64,000 bases of DNA from Paracrocinitomix sp039939375 (GTDB lineage: Bacteria; Bacteroidota; Bacteroidia; Flavobacteriales_D; Crocinitomicaceae), in assembly GCA_039939375.1 (NCBI GenBank), contig JBDVJO010000001.1, positions 1 through 64,000 of the forward strand. The letters are read 5' to 3'. Under the pieces are notes generated by a model. That model ran no database searches, was not told the DNA's origin, and worked only from the letters and a program-made list of their open reading frames with translations. Positions 1 to 9,053 of the stretch are shown piece by piece (position 1 is the stretch's first letter; each line of letters opens with the position of its first letter). A program made the translations under genes and the position numbers.

Positions 1-199
1 ATGGTGGAGAGCTAGAGATGCCTTTATTTTAACTATAGGATTGGATGCAGGTTCATTCAAATTCGGATATAGTTATGACGTAACTATAAGTAAATTAACA
101 AATGCCTCAGGTGGTTCGCATGAATTATCTATGGGCTTTAACTTTAATTGTAAAACGAAACCTAAGAAATTTAGAACAATTTCTTGTCCTTCGTTTTAA
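1..199 (+). CDS. PorP/SprF-family T9SS membrane protein (C-terminal fragment)
   Basis: An open frame enters from the left edge (codons begin at base 2) and stops at 197-199. The 65 visible residues include FKFGYSYD and SGGSHELSMGFNF, the closing beta strands typical of PorP/SprF proteins. These are outer-membrane barrels of the Bacteroidota that work with the type IX secretion system, usually next to a large type B cargo gene, which would lie upstream of this window. The tail carries two cysteines (FNCKTK and SCPSF). A strong terminator follows at 308-343, so this is the end of its transcription unit. The family assignment rests on the terminal strands only. Confidence 0.75.
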   Translation, partial: WWRARDAFILTIGLDAGSFKFGYSYDVTISKLTNASGGSHELSMGFNFNCKTKPKKFRTISCPSF

Positions 200-307
200 T
201 ATGATAATTCCAATGTTGGCTAAGAGTTCTTTTGAAATGAAAAAGATATTTACTCAAAGCTGATTAAAGGGGTGGTTCCCTGATTGGTTTTCTTTGTTTT
301 GGTTATG

Positions 308-343
308 AAAAGCGGTTGAGCGACACTCAGCCGCTTTTCTTTT
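308..343 (+). terminator. Rho-independent terminator after the PorP/SprF gene
   Basis: A 13-bp stem (308-320 with 326-338, one G-T pair) with a 5-nt loop is followed by a T-rich run to 343. It separates the PorP/SprF gene from the regulator starting at 396. Confidence 0.85.
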
Positions 344-371
344 GTGATTAATTTTTTTTAATTCTAAGACT

Positions 372-379
372 TATATTTG
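372..379 (+). promoter_or_regulatory. Putative -7 promoter box (TATATTTG)
   Basis: This matches the Bacteroidota -7 consensus TAnnTTTG, 16 nt before the ATG at 396. No well-spaced -33 TTTG is visible, so the call rests on the -7 element and its position. Confidence 0.4.
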
Positions 380-395
380 CGTCAGTAAGTTAATT

Positions 396-2033
396 ATGAG
401 ATCATATCTAATATTTATTCTTTTTCTAAGTCTTTCTTTAAGCTCGTTTTCTGAAACCCTTTTTAGAAAAGAATTAAAGAGTCGGATTGAAAATGTTGAA
501 GAAAAAGTTCCGTTTTTAAGGGCAGAATTAAGTCAAGCCAAAAACAACTTGGAGAAAGCGGTAGTGCATAATTTTATTGGAATGGAATTTCAAAAAAGTT
601 TCACTTTAGATAGTGCACTAGCACATCACAAGAAAGCCTTTGAATTATTAGTGTTAGAGATGCCCCGTCATCAAGAAACAGCTATCTCACTTAATAAAAT
701 TGGAATCGTATATATTTATTCTGGCAGTTTTCTTGAGGCTGTGTATTATTTAAAAGGGTCCACTCAAATATTTGAAGATGGTATTTTAAAAGCCAACTCT
801 CTTAATAATTTGGCAATAGCACATAAGTATTTAGGTGAAGTTGATGAAGCCATTGTAAACTATCAGGAGGCTTTTAAGCTTTACATGGATTTTCAAGCGT
901 ATGATAAGGCTCTGGATGTTGAGTTGAATATTGCCAGCTTACATTTAAATCAAGAGAACGATTCTATTGCATTAATTTACCTAAAAGAGACAGAGAAAAT
1001 TGCGCAAGAAAAGCAGTTGGACGAACAGTTTTATAGATCTAGATGTAATCAGGCTAATATTTTGAGGCGCAATGGTGAATTTGATAAAGCTATTGAATTG
1101 TATAAAGAGGCTGAAGAATATTTTAGAAAGGAGAGTTTAATCTCATTTCGGATCAGTAACCTGAATAATCTTGCGATAGCATATGGAGATATCAAGCAAG
1201 TTAGAAAAGAAATTGAGATTTATAATTTATTGATAACAATAACAACTGAAAATCAACTTTACAGCATGTTGTCTGCAGTAAAAGCAAATTTAGGTTCAGC
1301 TTATTTAATAGAAGGTAAGCATACATTAGCAGAATCAAATTTGCTAGAAGCACTTGACTTGGCTACCCAGCTCAATACAACTGAATATTTGCCTTCTATT
1401 TATAAAAGTTTATCTGAGGTCTACAAAGCAAAAAATGACAATGGTCAAGCCTTGTATTATGCTGAAAAAGAATTGCAACTACGTGATAGCTTACTTGAAG
1501 TTGAGCGACTGTCTTCTTTACTAGAGTCAGAATCTAAAATGAAAACGCAGCAGTATAGCGATTCATTGAGTCAAGCCAAGGAAGATATTCAGAAGAAAAA
1601 CAATGATATCTCGAAAAAAGGAAGGGCCATTACTAAAGTATTCTGGTTTATCGCTATTCTTTTTCCAATGGTCTTAATTACTTCTTTCCTTTACATCAAA
1701 AAAAGACGTAAAAATCGCAACCTCATAGTTGAGGTCGATAAAAAACAAAAAGACATTTTGAGTTTAAATGATCAAATTCAAGACAAAGAAGGGATTATAA
1801 AAAGTATAGAGAAAACGTCTAAAAAACCTTACCCTGCAAATTTAGAAGTGTTGACCGAAAGAGAAAAGCAAGTTCTGCTTTTATTGGCGGAAGGACATTC
1901 TGATCAAGAAATTGCAGAAGAATTGCACCTTTCTCCGGCTACTATCCGTACGCATTTAAGAAAAGCCTATGTTAAAATTGATGTGAAAAATAGGGCCCAA
2001 GCAACTCAGTTTGTAATGGCTCATAATATTTGA
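396..2033 (+). CDS. Membrane-anchored TPR/LuxR-type transcriptional regulator
   Basis: A 545-residue protein. It has an N-terminal signal peptide (about 1-19), then tetratricopeptide-like helical repeats (about 40-380, including LNNLAIAHKYLGEVDEAI), one transmembrane helix at about 415-434, a charged coiled coil (about 435-475) and a C-terminal LuxR/GerE helix-turn-helix (486-545, LTEREKQVLLLLAEG and SPATIRTHLRKAYVKI). The layout implies a periplasmic TPR sensor joined through the membrane to a cytoplasmic DNA-binding domain, a one-component design common in Bacteroidota. The signal sensed and the genes controlled are unknown. An 18-bp palindrome just downstream (2057-2074) is one possible target site. 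Confidence 0.85.
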   Translation: MRSYLIFILFLSLSLSSFSETLFRKELKSRIENVEEKVPFLRAELSQAKNNLEKAVVHNFIGMEFQKSFTLDSALAHHKKAFELLVLEMPRHQETAISLNKIGIVYIYSGSFLEAVYYLKGSTQIFEDGILKANSLNNLAIAHKYLGEVDEAIVNYQEAFKLYMDFQAYDKALDVELNIASLHLNQENDSIALIYLKETEKIAQEKQLDEQFYRSRCNQANILRRNGEFDKAIELYKEAEEYFRKESLISFRISNLNNLAIAYGDIKQVRKEIEIYNLLITITTENQLYSMLSAVKANLGSAYLIEGKHTLAESNLLEALDLATQLNTTEYLPSIYKSLSEVYKAKNDNGQALYYAEKELQLRDSLLEVERLSSLLESESKMKTQQYSDSLSQAKEDIQKKNNDISKKGRAITKVFWFIAILFPMVLITSFLYIKKRRKNRNLIVEVDKKQKDILSLNDQIQDKEGIIKSIEKTSKKPYPANLEVLTEREKQVLLLLAEGHSDQEIAEELHLSPATIRTHLRKAYVKIDVKNRAQATQFVMAHNI

Positions 2034-2056
2034 TTAATTCACCTAAAAAACAGCAT

Positions 2057-2074
2057 TTCATCAATATTGATGAA
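2057..2074. promoter_or_regulatory. 18-bp perfect palindrome, possible operator
   Basis: The 9-bp arms TTCATCAAT and ATTGATGAA abut with no spacer, between the LuxR-type regulator and the next gene. A second inverted repeat (2084-2091 with 2111-2118) ends two nucleotides before the ATG at 2121 and could fold over the ribosome-binding region. Function is inferred from position and symmetry only. Confidence 0.35.
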
Positions 2075-2120
2075 GCTGGAATCGCTTGAATACTGCAACT
2101 TGCTGAAAAAATTCAAGCAT

Positions 2121-3434
2121 ATGAAAAAATCAATTTTAATAGGATTATTCCTTTTCGGGACTTTGAGTTCCTTGCTTAGTCAAACCCAACCAGGTTGGCA
2201 AAAAGCAAAATCAGATATCAATAAAGATAAAGTAGATTTAAATAATTGGTTCTCCAACTTTGAAGTTGGCAATTTAGAGGATTTTAAAATCACTCAACAA
2301 GAAGGTGGGAGGTACATAAAATATTCAAGCGCAGCAAATAATTCCCTGTACAAATATGTTTATGAACCTGACTTGTTGTGTTATACTTTTGATGCTGCTG
2401 CCCCTGAAAATGATAAAGGTGAAAAGTATACGTTCAAATTGACAGTTACTTACACTAGGTCTGATTTTTCATCTAGTTATGGAAAACCGAGATCTGATTA
2501 TAAATTTTATGGAGTCGGTGCTTCTGTTGGTTCTTATGAGGGAGAAGATTTAAATGATGCCTCATTGTTTAAATTATTAGAAGAATATAGTGCCAATCAT
2601 AGAGCTTTTGAGACCGGAGGGCGGTTTGATCTCTCAAGAATTGATTCAATTGGTTTTGAACGACTTGAAAAAGATAAATCAGCTTCTCATGGAGCCCAAG
2701 AATACATAGCTACAATTAAAGGTGAAGGTGTTCACCGTTGGTCTGATTACGAGTATGACGAAGTTGCTGATGTACTCGCATTTTATAAAGTTAGATTATT
2801 AAAAGACAATAAAAATTGGGTCGTCACTTCTTGTCGTGAATATAAAACACCAGAATATTCTAATGTAAGAGAAAATCGTAATTATCCTGCTGTTACTATT
2901 TGTAGGGATGCTGGATTAGCTAAAACATATCAAAGATATGAGACCGTTGAGGTAGGTATTCATACTTACCGATATCTTGCTGATTTGTGTCGAATTATTC
3001 AGTCTGAGGTTAGATTACCAAGAGAAGAGTTTGAGAAAATTGAGCTGATGAAGACCTTATTTAATTCTGAAGAAGGGACGAAAGTTGTTGACCAGATTTA
3101 TCAGATAAAAAACATGATTTCAAAATATTCTCTGACGGTCAAAGATTCGTATGTAAGACCTGTATATGGAAAAGGGGTTGAGAAAGATGCTAGAAATGAT
3201 ATCTCTATTCATTATAGTTTAACGAGAAAATTAACCAAAGATGAATGGAAACAGACGAAAAGTGATGGAGCTGATAAAGGAACATTGGCAATTACTAAAT
3301 ATCCGGCAGATGGGTACATAGATATTATCGTTGAACTCAATACTGATGGTAGTAAAATCTATATCACCTCAAGTAATATACAAAATCAACTTTATCATAC
3401 TAATGGGGGTAGAACACGTCATCCGTTAGAGTAA
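2121..3434 (+). CDS. Exported protein of unknown function
   Basis: A 437-residue protein. The start at 2121 is chosen because it begins a clean signal peptide (MKKSILIGLFLFGTLSSLLSQ); the frame stays open upstream to 2067, but that stretch would add 18 charged residues and read through the palindrome. The mature protein is rich in charged and aromatic residues, with no membrane segment and no T9SS sorting domain. I recognise no family. It follows the TPR-LuxR regulator by 87 nt in the same direction and may be co-transcribed with it or controlled by it. It is probably periplasmic or loosely surface associated. Confidence 0.6.
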   Translation: MKKSILIGLFLFGTLSSLLSQTQPGWQKAKSDINKDKVDLNNWFSNFEVGNLEDFKITQQEGGRYIKYSSAANNSLYKYVYEPDLLCYTFDAAAPENDKGEKYTFKLTVTYTRSDFSSSYGKPRSDYKFYGVGASVGSYEGEDLNDASLFKLLEEYSANHRAFETGGRFDLSRIDSIGFERLEKDKSASHGAQEYIATIKGEGVHRWSDYEYDEVADVLAFYKVRLLKDNKNWVVTSCREYKTPEYSNVRENRNYPAVTICRDAGLAKTYQRYETVEVGIHTYRYLADLCRIIQSEVRLPREEFEKIELMKTLFNSEEGTKVVDQIYQIKNMISKYSLTVKDSYVRPVYGKGVEKDARNDISIHYSLTRKLTKDEWKQTKSDGADKGTLAITKYPADGYIDIIVELNTDGSKIYITSSNIQNQLYHTNGGRTRHPLE

Positions 3435-3450
3435 ACTACTTGAATTCATT

Positions 3451-3497
3451 GGCGGTGTTTTTGTGAACTGTTTCAATAATTCTGCAAAAATACTGCC
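3451..3497. terminator. Possible bidirectional terminator between convergent genes
   Basis: An inverted repeat pairs 3451-3463 with 3485-3497 (13 bp including two G-T pairs, loop 21 nt). The stem itself holds A and T runs. It lies between the convergent ends at 3434 and 3506. The loop is long, so support is moderate. Confidence 0.4.
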
Positions 3498-3505
3498 GAT
3501 GTTTT

Positions 3506-5137
3506 TCACTCAGCCGAATACACCAACTCTCCTTTTAGATAAGTTTTATCAACAAAAGTTTTGAGAATCTCGGCATATTCGATTTTCATAATATCCTGAG
3601 TAAGAATGACAAAATCTGCATCTTTACCTGCTTCTAAAGACCCCTTTTCTTTTTCTTCAAAGTTAGAAAAGGCGGCCCAAATGGTCATTCCTCTTAGTGC
3701 AGCTTCTCTACTTAAAGCATTTTCAATCTGAAATCCGCCTTTTGGTTTTCCATTTCTATCCATTCTGCTGACAGCTGCATAAAAAGTTTCTAAAGGTGAA
3801 ATTCGTTCAATAGGAAAATCTGTTCCTAAAGCAACAAGACCAGCTTTCTCAAGAAGTTGTTGATAAGCATAAGCGTGTTTTACTCGCTCTGGGCCCAATC
3901 GTTGTTCTGCCCAACGCATATCAGAAGTGCAGTGTGTGGGTTGGATAGAAGGAATGATTTTGTAATTTTCAAAGTAGTCAAAATCTTCTGGTGCGATAAC
4001 TTGAGCATGCTCTATTTTCCAACGGTGATCTAATTTACTGCCTATAAATTCTTCGTAAACCATCAGAATGGTGCGGTTTGCTGAGTCTCCAATACAATGT
4101 GAGTTCACCTGGTAATCAATTGATGCCGCAACTTCTGCAATCGCCTTAAACTCTTCAAGACTTCTTAACATAAAGCCATGGTGATGCTCTTTGTCAGAAT
4201 AGGATTCATTTAAACATGCTCCTCTTGATCCTAATGCGCCATCCGAGATAACTTTGAATGATCTGATATGTAAGTTTCCTTCTTTAAAGTCGCCGTTGTT
4301 TTGAGCAAACCTAAGGTTGTCCTCATCTGGAAAAAGCATGATGTAATTTTTAATTTTCAAATCCCCATTCGCATACCAATCAATGAATTTCTGTCGGTTT
4401 TTACTCTCTATTCCAGCATCATTTATTGATGTTAATCCTAATTCAAACAGATCAGCTTCTGCTTCTTGCAACAAGGTCAATTGCTGGTCTAGCTTTATGT
4501 TGGGAATGTGAATTGCTAAAGAGTCGTAGGCATTATCTAGCAAAATGCCGGTGCATTTGCCATCAATCACTTCAACCAATCCACCCTCAATTGTAGTTTC
4601 TGCTGTATAGCCAGCAATGTCCAAGGCTTTTTGGTTAACCAGTGCGGCATGCCCATCTACTCTTCTTATGGCCACGGGAATATCTGGAAATAGTATGTTG
4701 AGTGTATCGTTGTTCGGAAAACCATCATTTTCCCAAAGTGTATTGTCCCATCCTCGTCCTTTAATCCAATCAAATTCATTGGTCTTATTAAAATCTTCAA
4801 GTCTTGAAACTACTTCTTCAAAGCTAGTTGAACCATTCAAGTCTACCTCACTCAATGTTCTCGCGTATCCCTCAAAGTGACAATGGGCATCATGAAAACC
4901 TGGGTAAACAGGTGCTTTTTGTAAATCGATTACTTGGTCACAATCATACCCATTTAAAATCTCACGTTCGGGGCCCATTTGAAGAATTTTGCCGTCTTTA
5001 ATTGCCATAGCTTCATAAATAGTGAATTCTTCATCACAACTATAAATGGTTGCGTTATGAATAATTAAATCAGCCGTTTCACCCTGATAACAAGAAGAGA
5101 GTAGGGGTATAAGAAGTAAACTATACAGGTATTTCAT
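3506..5137 (-). CDS. YtcJ-type amidohydrolase family lipoprotein
   Basis: A 543-residue protein. The ATG at 5137 gives a lipoprotein signal with lipobox LSSC, so it is probably membrane anchored outside the cytoplasm; a TTG one codon upstream is less likely. It has the N-terminal beta sandwich and metal-site motif GFHDAHCHFEG of the amidohydrolase_3 (YtcJ/AepA) group, later metal-ligand regions (SHCIGDSA, EHAQVIAPED), and ALGTDFPIERISPLETF near the end, all typical of this metal-dependent hydrolase family. The substrate is unknown; relatives act on amide or cyclic amide bonds. Its start overlaps the end of the upstream membrane-protein gene by 17 nt, so the two are probably co-transcribed. 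Confidence 0.85.
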   Translation of the reverse strand: MKYLYSLLLIPLLSSCYQGETADLIIHNATIYSCDEEFTIYEAMAIKDGKILQMGPEREILNGYDCDQVIDLQKAPVYPGFHDAHCHFEGYARTLSEVDLNGSTSFEEVVSRLEDFNKTNEFDWIKGRGWDNTLWENDGFPNNDTLNILFPDIPVAIRRVDGHAALVNQKALDIAGYTAETTIEGGLVEVIDGKCTGILLDNAYDSLAIHIPNIKLDQQLTLLQEAEADLFELGLTSINDAGIESKNRQKFIDWYANGDLKIKNYIMLFPDEDNLRFAQNNGDFKEGNLHIRSFKVISDGALGSRGACLNESYSDKEHHHGFMLRSLEEFKAIAEVAASIDYQVNSHCIGDSANRTILMVYEEFIGSKLDHRWKIEHAQVIAPEDFDYFENYKIIPSIQPTHCTSDMRWAEQRLGPERVKHAYAYQQLLEKAGLVALGTDFPIERISPLETFYAAVSRMDRNGKPKGGFQIENALSREAALRGMTIWAAFSNFEEKEKGSLEAGKDADFVILTQDIMKIEYAEILKTFVDKTYLKGELVYSAE

Positions 5138-6605
5138 CAATGGTTTTTTTTGGTGGCAAAATTAAGCAAAGTGCAATGACAATTAATAATAAGGGGGCCA
5201 TTTTGTATCGGGCAATTGCTCCTAATATTGGTGTAGTCCATCCAATGATTAAAACCAAACTAACCCCTGAAAATAACAAGTAATAAAACCAAGACGCCTT
5301 CTTCTTGTTTAGTTTGATTCTATTTTTCAACAGGACAATTACAAAGAACAAAAACAAAATGTTTTCTATGAATAACAGATGTTTCAAAGAGCTTCCACCG
5401 TCTGAAGGAAAGGGTCTTACCAATACGTTCAACAAAGAAGTAGGAGTGTTTTTTAATAATTGTAGTGGTGAATTATTAATTGGCGGAACCGAAACAATGC
5501 TTTTAGAAGGAGCAATGACATGATAAACTTCATATTGTTTTGATGACGCCCTCATTTCAAACGGATAGAAATAATCTGACCCAAATAGTTTGTATTTCCC
5601 TTTGGAGTCTTCATTCACAACTATTAACCCTTCGCTTTTTTTGTAGTCAAAGTTTTCTAAAAGTTCATGATCAAAAGCGCAGAATGAACTGTCTGTAATG
5701 AAAAAGATTCCTCCAGTGCCAAGATTCATTAAGTCTTTCTGTTTGTAAGATATTCTTTCAACCAAGTTCACTTTAGAAGGGGTGAAACACAATACTGTAA
5801 ATCCGGCAACCAAACTTAAACCTAATGTTAGAAGAGTCTTTCTACTGAATCCGAATCGGTCAATAATTATTAATATGGAGGTTAACGGAATAATGAATAA
5901 ACCAACATGTGGCTTGTTAAAGAGTAGTAAGATAATGCCGAGACAAAGCAAACTGAATGACGAGAATAGATGTTCATTTTTTCTAATTTTCTTTATAGCC
6001 CAAAAGAAGATGCCGATTGAAAATACCAAAAGTGTTTCCTTTGTAATGCCACCACCCCAAAAGGAAATTGTTGGAAATATAAGCAAGGTGTAATAAAGAA
6101 AATAAGGTCTGTTTGTTAGGTCTTTAAAAGTTTTATAAAGTAGCAATACTCCAACGTAAGATATAAAAGCGAAGATTAATACATGTACCCAAATATTACC
6201 AAAAGCAATTAAATGAATAAGGGTGTTAATTCTGATTATTAGCCGATTATCATTGATGAAGTCGCCATTGTCTCCGTAACTCCAAATATTGGTGTCAGCT
6301 AAGTGGGTTTGATGTAAGATAAGGTCGTTCGAATTGTATCCGAAAAATAATTGAGTGAATTCCCAAGGTTCTTTTTGAGCAAATTCAGAAATGACACGAC
6401 TGTCCTGAATGAAGTTTGCTACATCTCCATATAGAATTCCGTCTGAATAATAGTAGGTGTGAATCAGGATAAATATAGCTGCAAATACCAGTTTTATTGC
6501 CCAGCCAATAAGCAGGTTTTTAGTAGAAATTGAAGTTTTCAAAAAATCCTTAGCAATTAAAAAGCTAAACAACGTAAGGAGTAGTATGAAAACCAGAATG
6601 CCCAT
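5121..6605 (-). CDS. Multi-pass membrane protein of unknown function (possible GT-C-like)
   Basis: A 494-residue protein with about ten hydrophobic segments spread through its length and one long non-membrane stretch (about 285-390). After the second membrane helix there is an acidic loop (YGDVANF), and positively charged turns lie between helices. The topology (short N-terminus, acidic first large loop, many helices) recalls lipid-linked-sugar glycosyltransferases of the GT-C fold, but I see no diagnostic motif, so this is only a possibility. It is the first gene of a two-gene minus-strand unit with the amidohydrolase. The start ATG at 6605 is clear. Confidence 0.6.
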   Translation of the reverse strand: MGILVFILLLTLFSFLIAKDFLKTSISTKNLLIGWAIKLVFAAIFILIHTYYYSDGILYGDVANFIQDSRVISEFAQKEPWEFTQLFFGYNSNDLILHQTHLADTNIWSYGDNGDFINDNRLIIRINTLIHLIAFGNIWVHVLIFAFISYVGVLLLYKTFKDLTNRPYFLYYTLLIFPTISFWGGGITKETLLVFSIGIFFWAIKKIRKNEHLFSSFSLLCLGIILLLFNKPHVGLFIIPLTSILIIIDRFGFSRKTLLTLGLSLVAGFTVLCFTPSKVNLVERISYKQKDLMNLGTGGIFFITDSSFCAFDHELLENFDYKKSEGLIVVNEDSKGKYKLFGSDYFYPFEMRASSKQYEVYHVIAPSKSIVSVPPINNSPLQLLKNTPTSLLNVLVRPFPSDGGSSLKHLLFIENILFLFFVIVLLKNRIKLNKKKASWFYYLLFSGVSLVLIIGWTTPILGAIARYKMAPLLLIVIALCLILPPKKTIDEIPV

Positions 6606-6718
6606 TCAAATCAAAGTTATTGAATCTTTATTACCTCATTTCAATTCGTCCCAAATAAATTGTTGAAAAAAAGGGATAATTGTTCGTAGCAAGCAAAGCT
6701 TACACTTTTGGTTTTGAT

Positions 6719-6726
6719 TAAATTTG
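6719..6726 (+). promoter_or_regulatory. Putative -7 box upstream of purL (TAAATTTG)
   Basis: This matches TAnnTTTG and lies 52 nt before the purL ATG. A TTTG occurs just upstream but with short spacing, so the -33 element is uncertain. Confidence 0.4.
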
Positions 6727-6778
6727 TGCTTTTATTAAAGTTCCGCAGAATTAGCGCGAATTTACCTTTAACAGACCA

Positions 6779-9010
6779 ATGGAAAATAAAACACAAGAAG
6801 TAGCTACAGTTGAACAAGCAGTTGAGCTTGGACTTTTACCTGAAGAATTTGAGTTAATAAAAGAGATTTTAGGAAGAACGCCTAATTTCACTGAAACATC
6901 TGTTTATTCAGTAATGTGGTCAGAGCATTGCTCGTACAAAAATTCAATTAAGTGGTTAAAAACTTTACCTAAAGATGGACCACATATGTTGGTTAAAGCA
7001 GGTGAAGAAAACGCAGGTTTAGTTGATATTGGTGAAGGAATGGGATGTGTTTTCAAAATTGAGTCACATAACCACCCATCTGCTATTGAGCCCTATCAAG
7101 GTGCCGCAACAGGTGTTGGAGGAATCAATAGAGATATTTTCACCATGGGGGCTAGACCTATCGCTCAGTTGAATTCATTGAGATTTGGAGAGATAGACAA
7201 AGAAAAAACAAAATGGTTAGTGAAAGGTGTTGTTAAGGGGATTGGAGATTACGGAAACTCTTTTGGAGTGCCAATTATCGGTGGTGAAGTTTTCTTTGAC
7301 AAATGCTACAATACAAATCCTCTTGTAAATGCATTCTCTGCAGGAATCCTTGAAGGAGATATGATTTCAGCGACAGCTTCTGGTCCAGGAAATCCAGTTT
7401 ATATCGTTGGGTCTGCAACGGGAAAAGATGGAATCGCAGGAGCAGCATTTGCATCTAAAGATATTACTGAAGAGTCGGCAGATGATTTGCCTTCTGTGCA
7501 GGTAGGAGATCCTTTCCAAGAAAAGTTATTACTTGAAGCAACACTTGAATTAGGTAAAACTGATGCAGTTGTTGGGATGCAAGATATGGGTGCAGCCGGA
7601 ATCACCTGTTCGTCATGCGAGATGAGTGCAGCGGGCGGAGTAGGAATGGATATAGATTTATCTAAAGTGCCAACTCGCCAAAAAGACATGAAAGATTGGG
7701 AAATTCTACTTTCAGAATCTCAAGAAAGAATGTTAGTGGTGATTGAAAAAGGAAAAGAGAAAATAGTAGAAGATATATTTGAAAAGTGGGATTTACATGC
7801 CGTTGAAATCGGAGTAGTAACAGAAGGTGGAACCATCAACTACTTCATGCACGGAGAAAAAGTGGCATCTGTTCCTGCTGAGTCATTAGTACTTGGAGGA
7901 GGCGCTCCAGTTTACGAAAGAGAATATAAAGAGCCTGCATATTACCAAGAGTTCAAAAAGTTCGATATCAATAATATTCAAGAGCCAGAAGATTTAGTTG
8001 AAGTTGCCGTATCGTTGTTAAAAAACCCGAACATTGCCTCTAAACGTTGGGTTTATGAGCAGTATGATTCAATGGTAGGAACAAGAACTATGACGACAAA
8101 TCGTCCTTGTGATGCCGGAATCGCGAATATTAAAGATACGAATAGAGCATTGGCAATGACCGTAGATTGTAACTCAAGATACGTGAATGCTGATCCAGAA
8201 ATAGGAACGCAAATAGCCGTTTCAGAAGCAGCAAGAAATATTGTTGTTTCAGGCGGAATTCCTTCGGCAGTTACAAACTGCTTAAATTTTGGGAATCCGT
8301 ATAATCCAGAATGCTACTGGCAATTTGTTGGAGCGATTAAAGGAATGTCGGCAGCATGTTTGAAGTTTAGTACACCAGTTACTGGAGGTAACGTTTCGTT
8401 CTATAACCAGACCGTAATGGACGGAAAAGAGGAACCCGTTTTCCCAACACCAACAATTGGTATGATTGGGGTTGTGCCAGATAAATCTAAAATCATGTCA
8501 TTAGATTTCAAATCTAAAGGCGATTTAATTTTTATTCTAGGAGAATCTCATGATGATATTTCATCTTCAGAGTACCTAGTAAGTTATCATGGGGTTAATG
8601 AATCACCAGCACCTTATTTCGATTTAGACAAGGAGTTTGCTCTGCAAGAGACTATGAAGGGCCTAATTGATAAAGAGCTGGTGAATGCTGCGCATGATTG
8701 TGCAGATGGTGGATTATTTATCGCCTTGATGGAAATGGCTATGCCAAATGAACTTGGTTTTGATATAGTAACAGACGCAGAAATTAGAGAAGATGCTTTC
8801 TTATTTGGTGAAGCGCAATCTAGAATTGTTGTCGGAGTGAATGAAGATCAAGAAGATGAATTCATTGATTTCATGTTCAACCAAAAAGTACCATATACTT
8901 TATTAGGACACGTTACTAAAGGTAAAGTTTGTGTAGATGATGAACAGTTTGGATTCGTAAACGAATTAAAAGATGTTTATGATAATGCACTTGGCTTAAG
9001 GCTAAGCTAG
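6779..9010 (+). CDS. purL: Phosphoribosylformylglycinamidine synthase subunit PurL
   Basis: A 743-residue enzyme of the short (Bacillus-type) PurL form. With PurS and the glutaminase PurQ it converts FGAR, ATP and glutamine to FGAM in de novo purine synthesis. Visible motifs include the N-terminal VMWSEHCSYKNS, the ATP/Mg region ESHNHPSAIEPYQGAATG, GMQDMGAAGITCSS and, in the second half, VTGGNVSFYNQT and AHDCADGGL. Length agrees with the short class, and a purS gene lies at 17259-17510, which supports a split PurL-PurS-PurQ enzyme rather than the single long FGAM synthase of many bacteria. PurQ is not in this window. No riboswitch is evident in the 173-nt leader. Confidence 0.97.
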   Translation: MENKTQEVATVEQAVELGLLPEEFELIKEILGRTPNFTETSVYSVMWSEHCSYKNSIKWLKTLPKDGPHMLVKAGEENAGLVDIGEGMGCVFKIESHNHPSAIEPYQGAATGVGGINRDIFTMGARPIAQLNSLRFGEIDKEKTKWLVKGVVKGIGDYGNSFGVPIIGGEVFFDKCYNTNPLVNAFSAGILEGDMISATASGPGNPVYIVGSATGKDGIAGAAFASKDITEESADDLPSVQVGDPFQEKLLLEATLELGKTDAVVGMQDMGAAGITCSSCEMSAAGGVGMDIDLSKVPTRQKDMKDWEILLSESQERMLVVIEKGKEKIVEDIFEKWDLHAVEIGVVTEGGTINYFMHGEKVASVPAESLVLGGGAPVYEREYKEPAYYQEFKKFDINNIQEPEDLVEVAVSLLKNPNIASKRWVYEQYDSMVGTRTMTTNRPCDAGIANIKDTNRALAMTVDCNSRYVNADPEIGTQIAVSEAARNIVVSGGIPSAVTNCLNFGNPYNPECYWQFVGAIKGMSAACLKFSTPVTGGNVSFYNQTVMDGKEEPVFPTPTIGMIGVVPDKSKIMSLDFKSKGDLIFILGESHDDISSSEYLVSYHGVNESPAPYFDLDKEFALQETMKGLIDKELVNAAHDCADGGLFIALMEMAMPNELGFDIVTDAEIREDAFLFGEAQSRIVVGVNEDQEDEFIDFMFNQKVPYTLLGHVTKGKVCVDDEQFGFVNELKDVYDNALGLRLS

Positions 9011-9053
9011 TTACCAAATTTACTTTGCTCGTTATACATTTAACTAAGAGAAA

